From Aquisalibacillus elongatus (GTDB taxonomy: Bacteria; Bacillota; Bacilli; Bacillales; Alkalibacillaceae), in the NCBI RefSeq assembly GCF_003843875.1, contig NZ_RKRF01000007.1:558001-622000 (forward strand): a DNA stretch of 64,000 bases, given 5' to 3'. The position numbers and the translations under genes are program-made. This document shows, in pieces, positions 26,690 to 35,728 of the stretch. Numbering within the stretch: the first letter of the stretch is position 1; each line of letters begins with the position of its first letter. A model generated the notes under the pieces. It was not told the DNA's origin. It worked only from the letters and a program-made list of their open reading frames with translations, and did not search any database.

Positions 26690-26701
26690 TTGACTCCCTC
26701 C

Positions 26702-27604
26702 TTAGGAAGTTTTTTGAAATATATTCATCTGTTTACTCGGTAGTGGATTATTAATCTTTTGCTGAATAAAATCTCCGGCCTTTAATAAATGATCTAATTT
26801 GATACCAGTTTCTATGCCCATATCATGAAGCATGTACACTAGGTCGTCTGTCGCTACATTTCCGGACGCCCCCTTTGCATATGGGCAACCACCTAAACCA
26901 CCTACTGAGCCGTCAAACATATAATAGCCTTTTTCTAGTGATACTAATGTGTTAGCTAAAGCCATTCCTCTTGTATCATGGAAGTGTAGCGCAATTTGAT
27001 CTTTCGGAAACTCATTTTCTATTAAACTTAAAAAGTTTCTTACTTGAATCGGATTGGCTACTCCAATTGTATCGCCTAACGATAACTCATCAATGCCCAT
27101 ATCAAATAAACGTTTACAAATGTCGATGACTTGTTGTTCATCTACGGCTCCATCATATGGACAGCCAAAAACAGTTGATAGGTAACCTCTAACGGTTTTA
27201 TTAGAACCTTTTGCTTCGTCAACAACCTCTTTAAGTATCGGATAAGTCTCATCAATCGACTTGTTGATATTCTTTTTATTATGCGATTCGCTTGCTGACA
27301 TAAAGATCGATACTTCATCGACATCTGCTTCTAACGCGCCTTCTAACCCTTTCATATTAGGGACAAGCGCAGCATAGGTTAACCCTTTTTCACGCTTAAT
27401 TGATTTGGCCACATCAATCGCATCTTTCAGTTGAGGAATCCATTTCGGGTGGACGAATGATGTGATCTCAATATAAGATAAACCTGTTCTGGACAATTGA
27501 TTAATCCATTCAATTTTATCTTCTGTCTTGATTTCTTCCTTTTCATTTTGTAATCCATCACGAGGGCCTACTTCTTTAATGGTTACATGCTTTGGAAGAT
27601 TCAT
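26702..27604 (-). CDS. yngG: hydroxymethylglutaryl-CoA lyase, YngG-like
   Basis: A 300-residue DRE-TIM metallolyase. The N-terminal signature EVGPRDGLQNE, the metal-binding HFHDTRGMAL and the catalytic cysteine loop VGGLGGCPYAKGASGN are all present. It cleaves HMG-CoA to acetoacetate and acetyl-CoA, the last step of leucine breakdown in this operon. Confidence 0.95.
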   Translation of the reverse strand: MNLPKHVTIKEVGPRDGLQNEKEEIKTEDKIEWINQLSRTGLSYIEITSFVHPKWIPQLKDAIDVAKSIKREKGLTYAALVPNMKGLEGALEADVDEVSIFMSASESHNKKNINKSIDETYPILKEVVDEAKGSNKTVRGYLSTVFGCPYDGAVDEQQVIDICKRLFDMGIDELSLGDTIGVANPIQVRNFLSLIENEFPKDQIALHFHDTRGMALANTLVSLEKGYYMFDGSVGGLGGCPYAKGASGNVATDDLVYMLHDMGIETGIKLDHLLKAGDFIQQKINNPLPSKQMNIFQKTS

Positions 27605-27619
27605 AGATTCATTCTCCTT

Positions 27620-27832
27620 TTATTCAATAATCGCAATAACGTCACCTTCGTTAACAAAGTCACCTTCGTTAACTTTTAGTTCCTTAATAGAACCACCTGC
27701 TTCAGCAGCGATCGGAATTTCCATTTTCATCGATTCTAAAATGACGATGTCATCTCCACTGTTTACTTGGTCTCCTTCACTTACAACTACTTTCCATACG
27801 TTTCCTGCCATGTTTGCTACTAGTTGATTCAT
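27620..27832 (-). CDS. yngHB: biotin/lipoyl attachment protein (biotin carrier), YngHB-like
   Basis: A 70-residue single biotinyl domain. The attachment motif reads ESMKMEI, a variant of EAMKM, with the biotinylated lysine at about residue 35, preceded by GDDIVIL and followed by the usual GGSIKEL and VNEGD turns. It is the carrier part of methylcrotonyl-CoA carboxylase, split from the biotin carboxylase as in B. subtilis. Confidence 0.92.
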   Translation of the reverse strand: MNQLVANMAGNVWKVVVSEGDQVNSGDDIVILESMKMEIPIAAEAGGSIKELKVNEGDFVNEGDVIAIIE

Positions 27833-27844
27833 TCTAAATACCTC

Positions 27845-29191
27845 CTATTGGTTAATTAAAATATGGTCTTGAATAAATGACGTTCTTGTATGACCTTCTT
27901 TAAATGCTTCTGAAACTACGACATCTTTAAGTAATGGAATATTCGTTTTGATGCCTTCAACGTGATAGCCATCCAGTGCATCTTTCATTTTTTCAATCGC
28001 ATCAAGTCGCGTATCCCCAGTTACAATTAACTTTGCAATCATTGGGTCGTAATAGGGTGTGACTTGATAGTTAGCTTTTACAGCTACATCATGCCTAATA
28101 TGATCACCTTCTGGTAGTTTTAAATCGGTAATCGTACCAGGTGATGGGAAAAATGTTTTAGGGTCTTCAGCATAAATTCTAGCTTCTATTGAATGACCGT
28201 TGATCATTAAATCCTCTTGTTTAATTGAGAGCACTTTTCCATATGCGACGTTTAGTTGTTGTTCGACTAAATCTACTCCGGTGATCTTTTCAGTAACTGG
28301 GTGCTCAACTTGTAATCTTGTATTCATTTCTAGGAAGTAGAAGTTTTGGTCTTCATCAACTAAAAATTCAATTGTTCCAGCGTTTTTATAATCGATTGCT
28401 TTAGCTGCTTTAATCGCAGCGTCTGCCATTCTTTCTCTTGTTTCTTCTGTTAATAACGGTGATGGAGCCTCTTCGATTACTTTTTGATGCCGTCTTTGAA
28501 CCGAACATTCACGGTCAAACAAATGAATAACATTTCCATGATGATCAGCTAAAAGCTGAATCTCAACGTGATGGGCATGTTCGATGACTTTCTCTATAAA
28601 CATCGTCCCATTACCGAAAAATTGTTCAGCACGACGAGCATTACTTTCAAACGCTTTAGTTAATTCCTCATCACTATTAACGATTTGCATACCTATTCCA
28701 CCACCGCCATGAGATGCTTTTAACATAACCGGATAGCCTATTTTGTTTGCATAATCAATGGCTTCTTCTGCATTAGCAATAGCGTCTTGCGTTCCAGGTA
28801 TAATAGGTACACCGGCTTGATCCATTGTTTTTCTCGCGGTTAATTTACTTCCCATTTGCTCAATTGCATAAGGATCAGGACCAATAAACGTTATCCCTTC
28901 ATCTTGAATGCGCTTTGAGAAATCGGTATTTTCACTGAGCAACCCATATCCAGGGTGAATGGCTTCTGCTTTAGTTTCTTTAGCAACTTCAATTACTTTA
29001 TCTACATTTAAATAACTATCTGAAACTCTAGGTGGCCCAATTAAATGAGCTTCGTCAGCTTCATGAACGTGCGGAGAATCTTGGTCTGCCTCAGAATAAA
29101 CGGCAATCGTCCGTATATTAAGGCGCTTGCATGTTTTAATAATACGCCTAGCGATTTCTCCTCTGTTGGCGATTAAAACTGATTTAAACAT
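27845..29191 (-). CDS. yngH: biotin carboxylase subunit of acyl-CoA carboxylase, YngH-like
   Basis: A 448-residue ATP-grasp biotin carboxylase. It has the N-terminal ANRGEIARRII, the glycine-rich KASHGGGGIGM loop, the ECSVQRRHQK motif and the catalytic EMNTRLQVEHPVTE. It carboxylates the biotin on YngHB for transfer by YngE. It follows the 101-residue ligase fragment by 15 bases and precedes yngHB by 12. Confidence 0.93.
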   Translation of the reverse strand: MFKSVLIANRGEIARRIIKTCKRLNIRTIAVYSEADQDSPHVHEADEAHLIGPPRVSDSYLNVDKVIEVAKETKAEAIHPGYGLLSENTDFSKRIQDEGITFIGPDPYAIEQMGSKLTARKTMDQAGVPIIPGTQDAIANAEEAIDYANKIGYPVMLKASHGGGGIGMQIVNSDEELTKAFESNARRAEQFFGNGTMFIEKVIEHAHHVEIQLLADHHGNVIHLFDRECSVQRRHQKVIEEAPSPLLTEETRERMADAAIKAAKAIDYKNAGTIEFLVDEDQNFYFLEMNTRLQVEHPVTEKITGVDLVEQQLNVAYGKVLSIKQEDLMINGHSIEARIYAEDPKTFFPSPGTITDLKLPEGDHIRHDVAVKANYQVTPYYDPMIAKLIVTGDTRLDAIEKMKDALDGYHVEGIKTNIPLLKDVVVSEAFKEGHTRTSFIQDHILINQ

Positions 29192-29206
29192 GAAATCTCT
29201 CCTTTA

Positions 29207-29512
29207 TTAAACCAAGTCTTTAGATAACTCGATCAGCTTTAACTTTTGAACTTTACCGCTTGGGGTCATTGGAAATTCGTCGGTAAGTTCAATATGATCT
29301 GGAACTTGATTGTCTGACTTGTCTTCTAAGAAATTAACTAATTCTTGAGTGGACAATTCACTATTTATATCTTTTACAACCCATGCCACGAGTTTTTCAC
29401 CTTCACTCGGTGTTGGAACACTCACGACTAAAGCCTGATCAACATCAGGATGTTCATTTAAAATAAATTCAATTTTGTGTAAATCTTGAGCTTCATGATT
29501 GCCTGACATCAT
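29207..29512 (-). CDS. stand-alone C-terminal domain of an acyl-CoA synthetase (truncated yngI)
   Basis: A 101-residue protein that matches only the C-terminal subdomain of AMP-forming acyl-CoA ligases: HKIEFILNEHPDVDQALVVSVP, then FPMTPSGKVQK with the catalytic lysine (about residue 88). In B. subtilis the same operon position carries full-length yngI (about 550 residues). Here the ATP-binding domain is gone and the remaining part begins right at the hinge. The gene keeps its own AAAGGAGG site, ATG start and correct frame, so it is translated. It may be a remnant or a working free domain. Confidence 0.8.
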   Translation of the reverse strand: MMSGNHEAQDLHKIEFILNEHPDVDQALVVSVPTPSEGEKLVAWVVKDINSELSTQELVNFLEDKSDNQVPDHIELTDEFPMTPSGKVQKLKLIELSKDLV

Positions 29513-29529
29513 ATGACCTCCTTTACAAC

Positions 29530-30672
29530 TTAGCAGCCGAATTGTCGTGCAATGACTAAGCGTTGTATTTCAGATGTACCTTCACCAATTTCAAGTAATT
29601 TAGCATCTCGTAAATAACGTTCCACTTCATATTCACGCATGTAACCGTAACCGCCATGAATTTGTATGGCTTCATTGGCATTACGAGTAGCTGTTTCACT
29701 TGCAAATAACTTCGCATAAGCGGCTTCTTTTGTGAAATTTTTACCTTGATCTTTTAACCAAGCGGCTTTTAAAACCATGTTTCTAGCTAATTCAACTTCC
29801 ATCGCCATATCAGCTAATTTAAATTGAATCGCTTGGAAGTTCGAAATCGATTGGCCGAATTGTTTGCGTTCTTTTGCATATTCCAAAGCTTTATCCAATG
29901 ATGCCTGGGCAATTCCAACTCCTAAGGCTGCAATTGAAATACGTCCACCATCTAAGGTATATAAAAATTGTTTAAAACCTTTTTCAGGGTCTCCTAATAA
30001 ATTCTCTTTAGGTACCCGAACATCCTCTAAAACAATTTCAGCAGTATTAGATCCTCGTACTCCCATCTTGTCATAATTATCCGTAATCGTAATTCCAGGT
30101 GTATCTGTCGGAACAATGATTGCTGAGATAATGTTCTTACCACGGTCATCTTTACCAGTGACAGCTGTGACGATAATTTGTTTAGCATAAGATGCATTGG
30201 TAATAAAACATTTCTCACCATTAATTACATAATCTTCACCGTCAATCTTCGCTGTCGTTTTCGTACCGCCTGCATCAGAACCTGCATTAGGCTCTGTTAA
30301 ACCAAAGGAACCTAAAGCTTCACCAGAAGCCAGTGGTTTTAAGAACTTTTCCTTTTGCTCATCAGTACCAAAATAATAGATTGGACTTGAACCTAATGAA
30401 ACGGCTGCTGCATAACTAAGACCTGTACTGCCACAAACGCGAGCAATTTCTTCAGCAGCTAAGGCATACGATACAGTATCGCCACCCGAGCCACCGACTT
30501 CCTCAGGAAAAGGAATTCCGAGTAAGCCAAGCTCACCCATTTCTTTAAAAAGATCTTCCGGAAACTTTGCATTGACGTCAATATCAATCGCTCTTGGTGC
30601 TATTTTTTCAGTTGCAAAATCACGCACCATTTTCCTAATCATTTCTTGTTCTTTCGTTAATTCAAAGTTCAA
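29530..30672 (-). CDS. yngJ: acyl-CoA dehydrogenase (isovaleryl-CoA dehydrogenase-like), YngJ
   Basis: A 380-residue FAD-dependent acyl-CoA dehydrogenase. It has the family signatures [14 protein letters not shown] (about residue 124), [12 protein letters not shown] and the C-terminal [22 protein letters not shown]. The residue positions around the catalytic base cannot be fixed without alignment. It is the first structural gene of the leucine/isovalerate operon. The TTG start follows AGGGGG. An 18-bp operator-like palindrome lies 23 bases upstream. Confidence 0.92.
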   Translation of the reverse strand: MNFELTKEQEMIRKMVRDFATEKIAPRAIDIDVNAKFPEDLFKEMGELGLLGIPFPEEVGGSGGDTVSYALAAEEIARVCGSTGLSYAAAVSLGSSPIYYFGTDEQKEKFLKPLASGEALGSFGLTEPNAGSDAGGTKTTAKIDGEDYVINGEKCFITNASYAKQIIVTAVTGKDDRGKNIISAIIVPTDTPGITITDNYDKMGVRGSNTAEIVLEDVRVPKENLLGDPEKGFKQFLYTLDGGRISIAALGVGIAQASLDKALEYAKERKQFGQSISNFQAIQFKLADMAMEVELARNMVLKAAWLKDQGKNFTKEAAYAKLFASETATRNANEAIQIHGGYGYMREYEVERYLRDAKLLEIGEGTSEIQRLVIARQFGC

Positions 30673-30694
30673 TTTGACATCCCCCTTATATGAT

Positions 30695-30712
30695 AGACCG
30701 ACTAGTTGGTCT
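30695..30712. promoter_or_regulatory. candidate TetR operator upstream of yngJ
   Basis: AGACCGACTAGTTGGTCT is an 18-bp palindrome with one mismatched pair, placed between the TetR gene and yngJ. Sites of this ACTAGT-centred form are typical for TetR-family acyl-CoA regulators. Confidence 0.7.
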
Positions 30713-30731
30713 GTTTAACACCAAATGAAAA

Positions 30732-30776
30732 CGCTTTTATAAAAGCGATAAAATAAAATCTAAATACGTAAATTTA
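30732..30776 (-). terminator. tandem hairpins after the TetR gene
   Basis: On the minus strand ATCTAAAT-type stem followed by TTTT (30755-30776) and then a perfect 16-bp palindrome CGCTTTTATAAAAGCG (30732-30747) followed by TTTTC. They separate the regulator transcript from yngJ. Confidence 0.6.
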
Positions 30777-30778
30777 GA

Positions 30779-31372
30779 TCATTGATATTCTTCTAGTGCT
30801 TCTGTTGTTAATAATCCTCTAAAGATGATGTCTATGTACGTTGATGCAATTTGATCGATCGTTTTTGGTCCGTCTTTTTTATACCATTGATAGGTCCAGT
30901 TCACCATTCCTAAAATTGACATGCTTGTTATCGTCGTTGGTAGTTCTTGTCGTATTTCACCACACTGTTGCCCTTCTTCGATGACTTCTTTTAGTATTTC
31001 TTCGTAGCGATCGCGTTTTTGTTTAATAAGCTCATTATATTCTTGCTTTAAGTACTTATATTCTTGGTTAAATACAATAATGTGTTCATTATACAAATCA
31101 TAAACTCTCACTAAAGCTCTTAACATTTCCTCTAGCTGAAACATCGGACGGTCATATCGTTTTTTGGCTTGATTCGCTTCATTTAAGACATACAAGATAA
31201 ACGTATCATGAATGACATACAGTAACTCATCCTTAGACTTAAAGTGATGATAAAACCCACCTTTAGACGTTTCACATTGCTGAACGATATCATTCACCGA
31301 CACACCGTGATAGCCATTAGAAGAAAAAAGTTCTAACGAGTTCTTTATAATTTTGTCCCGTAATTCCGACAT
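30779..31372 (-). CDS. TetR/AcrR family regulator of the leucine degradation operon
   Basis: A 197-residue repressor. The N-terminal HTH is of TetR type: SSNGYHGVSVNDIV, then TSKGGFYHHFKSKDELL (about residues 33-49). The remaining 140 residues are a helical ligand domain. It lies directly upstream of yngJ on the same strand with an ACTAGT-centred palindrome in between. By analogy with liu and fad regulators, its ligand is probably an acyl-CoA; this is inference. Confidence 0.88.
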   Translation of the reverse strand: MSELRDKIIKNSLELFSSNGYHGVSVNDIVQQCETSKGGFYHHFKSKDELLYVIHDTFILYVLNEANQAKKRYDRPMFQLEEMLRALVRVYDLYNEHIIVFNQEYKYLKQEYNELIKQKRDRYEEILKEVIEEGQQCGEIRQELPTTITSMSILGMVNWTYQWYKKDGPKTIDQIASTYIDIIFRGLLTTEALEEYQ

Positions 31373-31478
31373 AACCCCCTCCTTTTGACTTCATCTTATC
31401 ACAATTTTGTAAAATATCAAATTATTATAGGAGCATATGAACCTTATGTGAAGTTGAATATTCTAGCCATATGTTTCA

Positions 31479-32441
31479 TTAAAATGTGCCTATATCTTTC
31501 TTTAAATCTTTAAGAAAGTTAGTTAAATTAGATTGATTAATCCAATTTCTACCCCACACATCATCATTATTAATCATCGTTCCAACTAGCCAAATTCTTC
31601 TGGCAGTAACAAACAATGGCAGACTTTTCATATCTTCTTCTGACAGACTTCTTTGAGACCTGTAACCCTTTAAGAACGCCTTCCAACAATCCTCTTCTAA
31701 TTGAGGATAATTACTTTTCAAATTCCACCAAAACACGGCTATATCATAAGCCCGATAACCATACCCGCAACAATCAAAATCAAATACCTCTAAGTCCCGA
31801 TTACTTAAATGCATGTTAAAATTGTGAAAATCACCATGACAAATACCATAATCAAGATTTCTATTTTTTAATTCATTTATAATGTTTGTAGTCGTATGTT
31901 CTAAAAATTGTACTTGTTCTTCTCCAAAAATATTATGAATTATAGGTGATATAACTGATAGTGGCTCATTTAATAGATGATCAAAGTTCAAGCTAAAACT
32001 TCTATCATTATCATGTTTGAAAGTATCAGAACAGTTATGTAGTAACCCTAATGATTTACCCATTAACAGACAATCTTCTTCGTTTATTTCTGGTCTTTGA
32101 CCTTTAGCATATGTAAATAATACCCCATACCTTATTCCTTCTGGTGCATCAATATTAATTAGCCAAGCATCATCTTTGGTCTTGATTGGAGTAGCAACAT
32201 GTTGACCATATTCTTTAAGATGGCATAGAAAACCAAGTTCGAACAATATATCATTTTCTGTTCTCCAATTATGACGGTAGATTCGAAATATATAATTATC
32301 TCTTCTCGTTGTTATTAAGTAACTGTCATTTAATCCTCTGGTGAGAAATTCACAGTTATTAATTTTAGGTAGATCATAGTAATTCATTAACTCCATTATT
32401 GAGCTATCTTTAATTAACGAGTGTTTTGTTTTTATCTCCAA
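31479..32441 (-). CDS. phosphotransferase family protein (APH/homoserine kinase-like)
   Basis: A 320-residue kinase-fold protein. The Brenner motif CHGDFHNFN (about residue 201) carries the catalytic Asp and Asn, and EVFDFDCCGYG (about residue 217) holds the metal-binding Asp. The N-lobe SYLITTRRDNYIFRIYR resembles ThrB2/APH proteins. The substrate could be an amino sugar, choline or homoserine; the sequence does not decide. It is a single gene between the TetR and lipoprotein genes. Confidence 0.75.
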   Translation of the reverse strand: MEIKTKHSLIKDSSIMELMNYYDLPKINNCEFLTRGLNDSYLITTRRDNYIFRIYRHNWRTENDILFELGFLCHLKEYGQHVATPIKTKDDAWLINIDAPEGIRYGVLFTYAKGQRPEINEEDCLLMGKSLGLLHNCSDTFKHDNDRSFSLNFDHLLNEPLSVISPIIHNIFGEEQVQFLEHTTTNIINELKNRNLDYGICHGDFHNFNMHLSNRDLEVFDFDCCGYGYRAYDIAVFWWNLKSNYPQLEEDCWKAFLKGYRSQRSLSEEDMKSLPLFVTARRIWLVGTMINNDDVWGRNWINQSNLTNFLKDLKKDIGTF

Positions 32442-32534
32442 TTTAATTCACCTTTTTCATACTTCTTTAAAAAAGTTTGATACGCGCATCTGTGTTGTCA
32501 TTTTAAAAATCATTTTCATTACCCACAATATTTT

Positions 32535-33092
32535 TTAATAATTATTTATTATTTCTTTGGCAAATGCCTTCGCTTCCTCTTGAATATCATTTTCATCAAC
32601 GAAGTATAGGATTTTGTAGTTTATATCTTCAAAGTCTATAAGCATAATAACTGTCTCTGATTCTCTTTCAATATGTTGAAATTGAACTTTATGGCCTTCA
32701 ATTTCTATAGTTTCAGCAGATTCTAGATTAGTTTGCGTGCCATTAACATTTACTATAATTGCTGTGGGATCCTTATATAATTCACCATAAATAATTTCTT
32801 TGCGTGGATTATTCTCTTCCCAAGATCTTATAAAATCTTCATCTACTTTTTCATCAAGTGAAATATTATATTGAACAACAGCATTCCATGGATCACCATT
32901 TACAACTTCATCATCTTCAATAACTGGAGTATATTCTACATTTACATTAGCAATCGGATATTCTACCTCAGGTAAATATGGTGTAATACCTAATTCTTCA
33001 TTTATTTTTTTACTAATTTCTGAGTTCCCGTTTGCCTCTTGACCACAACCCACTAACAAACAGAACGCAGCAAGAAATAAATATTTTTTCAA
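32535..33092 (-). CDS. hypothetical lipoprotein
   Basis: A 185-residue protein with a lipoprotein signal: MKKYLFLAAFCLLVGC, lipobox LVGC with the modified Cys at 16. The mature part is acidic with a short Gly/Asn spacer and no recognised domain. It should be anchored to the outer face of the membrane. The ATG follows GGAGGAG. Single gene. Confidence 0.75.
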   Translation of the reverse strand: MKKYLFLAAFCLLVGCGQEANGNSEISKKINEELGITPYLPEVEYPIANVNVEYTPVIEDDEVVNGDPWNAVVQYNISLDEKVDEDFIRSWEENNPRKEIIYGELYKDPTAIIVNVNGTQTNLESAETIEIEGHKVQFQHIERESETVIMLIDFEDINYKILYFVDENDIQEEAKAFAKEIINNY

Positions 33093-33196
33093 AAAATCTC
33101 CTCCTCAAAATGAGTCAGAATATTTGCAATTACAGTTATTTTAACATAAAAGAAAGGAAATTATGTTTCTTTACAGTAGGAGTTTATACAACAAAA

Positions 33197-33233
33197 AATA
33201 ACTACTAAATTGATGTTCAATCTAGTAGTTATT
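33197..33233 (-). terminator. terminator of the parEC operon
   Basis: Stem AATAACTACTA / TAGTAGTTATT followed on the minus strand by TTTTTT. It lies 33 bases after the parC stop. Confidence 0.8.
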
Positions 33234-33266
33234 TTAAGTTAAATATTTAACATTTGCGCTATTTGT

Positions 33267-35717
33267 TTAATCATCATTTTGCTCAAAATACTTGAAATAC
33301 TTTGCTTCAACTTGTGTTGACACCACTGTTCCTTCATCATCTGTATCAATGACAAACGAACCGTTACTATATCGGTCCCCTTCTCGGTATTCGAGTGGTA
33401 AGACTTGTTTGATTGTTCCTTTTTCAGTTTCTAAGATGATCGTCGTATCGTCGTGGACGATATGGAAGCCAACAATTCGGTGCGGATTACGCTTCAGTTC
33501 TCGGAGCATGACCAATCCTCGTTTGGCACGGGTGGATTGGTCAAATTCGGAAATGTTCATGCGTTTACAAGCTCCTCTTTGTGTGGCGACAAATAAGGAC
33601 GGATTTTGTAAGTCATCGAACACTTCACCGTTAACGACATATTCGCCTTCTTTTAAATTCATCGATTTTACACCAGCTGTTTTTACTCCGACTGCGTTTA
33701 AGTCACTTTCATGGAACCAAAGACCATTACCAGTATTAGAAGCTAAGAATATATCCTGATGACCATTGGTTAAATGGACATTAACGACTTCATCGTCATT
33801 TTTTAGCTTAATAGCCGTAATAGGTTTAGAGTAACGCTGCACCTGGTGTAGACTTAGTTCTGACTTTTTGATCATACCCTTTTTCGTGATGGATAATATA
33901 TATTGTTCTTGCTTAAAATCTCTAATCGGCATCACTTTGATGATATGTTCATCACGTTCAATTGGAATGATATTGGCGATATGCTGTCCCATGTCTTTCC
34001 ACTTAATATCCGGCAATTCGTGTACTGGGACATAAAGGTAATGACCTTTGTCTGTGAATAATAACAGCGTATCCGTCGTGTTGATCTCCATAAGCTGTAA
34101 CAAGCGGTCCTCATCTTTCTTTTGAAGATCATCTACATTGGATGCATTGAACGAGCGTATACTAGTTCGTTTAATATAGCCATCTTTCGTAATTGAAACT
34201 ATGACATCTTCTGATGGAACCATGACTTCTACATTAACTTTAAGCTCTTCAATCTCTGATTCAATTTTCGTTAAACGATTAGATTGATAGTTCTTTTTAA
34301 CTTTCTTTAAATCTTTCACGATGACCTGCATTAAACGTTTTTCATCATTTAATATAGCGGCTAACTCTTCAATACGTTTCTTGAGTTCATCTGCTTCTTC
34401 TTGTAGTTCGGTAATGTCTGTATTCGTTAAGCGATAAAGTTGAAGCATAACAATTGCTTCTGCTTGTTTCTCGGTGAATTGATACTTTTGCTTTAGCTGT
34501 TCTTTCGCATCTTTCTTATCTTTCGATGCACGGATTGTTGCAATAACTTCATCTAAAATCGATATCGCATAAATCAGACCTTCTACGATGTGAGCGCGAT
34601 CTCTTGCTTTATTTAAATCAAACTCAGTTTGTCTCTTAACGACTTCGCGTTGATGGACAATATATGAATCTAATAGCTCTGTTAGATTCATGACTTTAGG
34701 TGTTTTATTAGCAATCGCAACCATATTAAAGTTAAACGATATTTGTAAATCTGTATTTTTATATAAGTAATTTAAGATTCCTGTGCTATCGGCATCTTTT
34801 TTCAGTTCGATGACGATTCTTAAACCTGTGCGGTCTGTTTCGTCACGAACTTCTGAGATCCCTTCTATTTTACGGTCAATTCGAAGTTCATCAAATTTTT
34901 TAACCAGATTTGCCTTATTTACTTCAAAAGGTAATTCCGTTATAACAATCTGTTCCTTACCACCTTTTAAAGGTGTGATTTCTGTTAAACCACGAACAAC
35001 AATTTTACCTTTACCCGTTTCATAAGCCTTTTTAATGCCGTCTTTTCCTTGGATAATACCGCCAGTTGGAAAATCTGGACCTGGTAATGTTTTCATGAGT
35101 TCGTCTACAGTAGCATCTGGTTTCTGAATCTTCTTAATGACAGTGTCAATGACCTCACCAAGATTATGCGGCGGAATTTCTGTAGCATAACCTGAAGAAA
35201 TACCTGTCGAGCCATTCACTAGAAGGTTAGGAAACTTCGCCGGTAAGACGATTGGTTCGTAGTCTGTATCATCAAAGTTCGGAATAAAATCAACGGTATC
35301 TTTCTCAATATCACGCAGAAGTTCAGAAGCAATGCCTGATAACCGTGCTTCTGTATAACGCATAGCTGCAGGCGGATCCCCATCAATGCTTCCGTTGTTA
35401 CCGTGCATTTCAACGAGCTCTTGACGTACTTTCCAAGTCTGGCTCAAACGTACTAAAGCTTCATAAACAGACGAATCACCATGTGGATGGTAATTCCCGA
35501 TCACGGTACCGACTGTTTTAGCTGATTTACGAAACGGTTTATCATGTGTATTTCGCTCTTGGTGCATGGCGTACAAGATACGTCTTTGCACAGGTTTCAA
35601 CCCGTCGCGAGCATCAGGCAGGGCACGATCTTGAATAATGTATTTACTGTAACGACCAAAACGATCGCCAATAACTTCTTCTAATGGTAAATCTAAATAT
35701 TTCGCTTGTTCTGCCAA
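33267..35717 (-). CDS. parC: DNA topoisomerase IV subunit A
   Basis: An 816-residue type IIA topoisomerase A subunit. The start contains EVIGDRFGRYSKYIIQDRALPDARDGLKPVQRRIL-type sequence, with catalytic Tyr in AAMRYTEARL (about residue 119). The quinolone-determining region reads YHPHGDSSVYEA (Ser-Ser before Val, so a wild-type-like serine). The C-terminal half has the beta-pinwheel repeats. It decatenates daughter chromosomes with ParE. The start is 12 bases after the parE stop. Confidence 0.95.
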   Translation of the reverse strand: MAEQAKYLDLPLEEVIGDRFGRYSKYIIQDRALPDARDGLKPVQRRILYAMHQERNTHDKPFRKSAKTVGTVIGNYHPHGDSSVYEALVRLSQTWKVRQELVEMHGNNGSIDGDPPAAMRYTEARLSGIASELLRDIEKDTVDFIPNFDDTDYEPIVLPAKFPNLLVNGSTGISSGYATEIPPHNLGEVIDTVIKKIQKPDATVDELMKTLPGPDFPTGGIIQGKDGIKKAYETGKGKIVVRGLTEITPLKGGKEQIVITELPFEVNKANLVKKFDELRIDRKIEGISEVRDETDRTGLRIVIELKKDADSTGILNYLYKNTDLQISFNFNMVAIANKTPKVMNLTELLDSYIVHQREVVKRQTEFDLNKARDRAHIVEGLIYAISILDEVIATIRASKDKKDAKEQLKQKYQFTEKQAEAIVMLQLYRLTNTDITELQEEADELKKRIEELAAILNDEKRLMQVIVKDLKKVKKNYQSNRLTKIESEIEELKVNVEVMVPSEDVIVSITKDGYIKRTSIRSFNASNVDDLQKKDEDRLLQLMEINTTDTLLLFTDKGHYLYVPVHELPDIKWKDMGQHIANIIPIERDEHIIKVMPIRDFKQEQYILSITKKGMIKKSELSLHQVQRYSKPITAIKLKNDDEVVNVHLTNGHQDIFLASNTGNGLWFHESDLNAVGVKTAGVKSMNLKEGEYVVNGEVFDDLQNPSLFVATQRGACKRMNISEFDQSTRAKRGLVMLRELKRNPHRIVGFHIVHDDTTIILETEKGTIKQVLPLEYREGDRYSNGSFVIDTDDEGTVVSTQVEAKYFKYFEQNDD

Positions 35718-35728
35718 CGTACTTCCTC

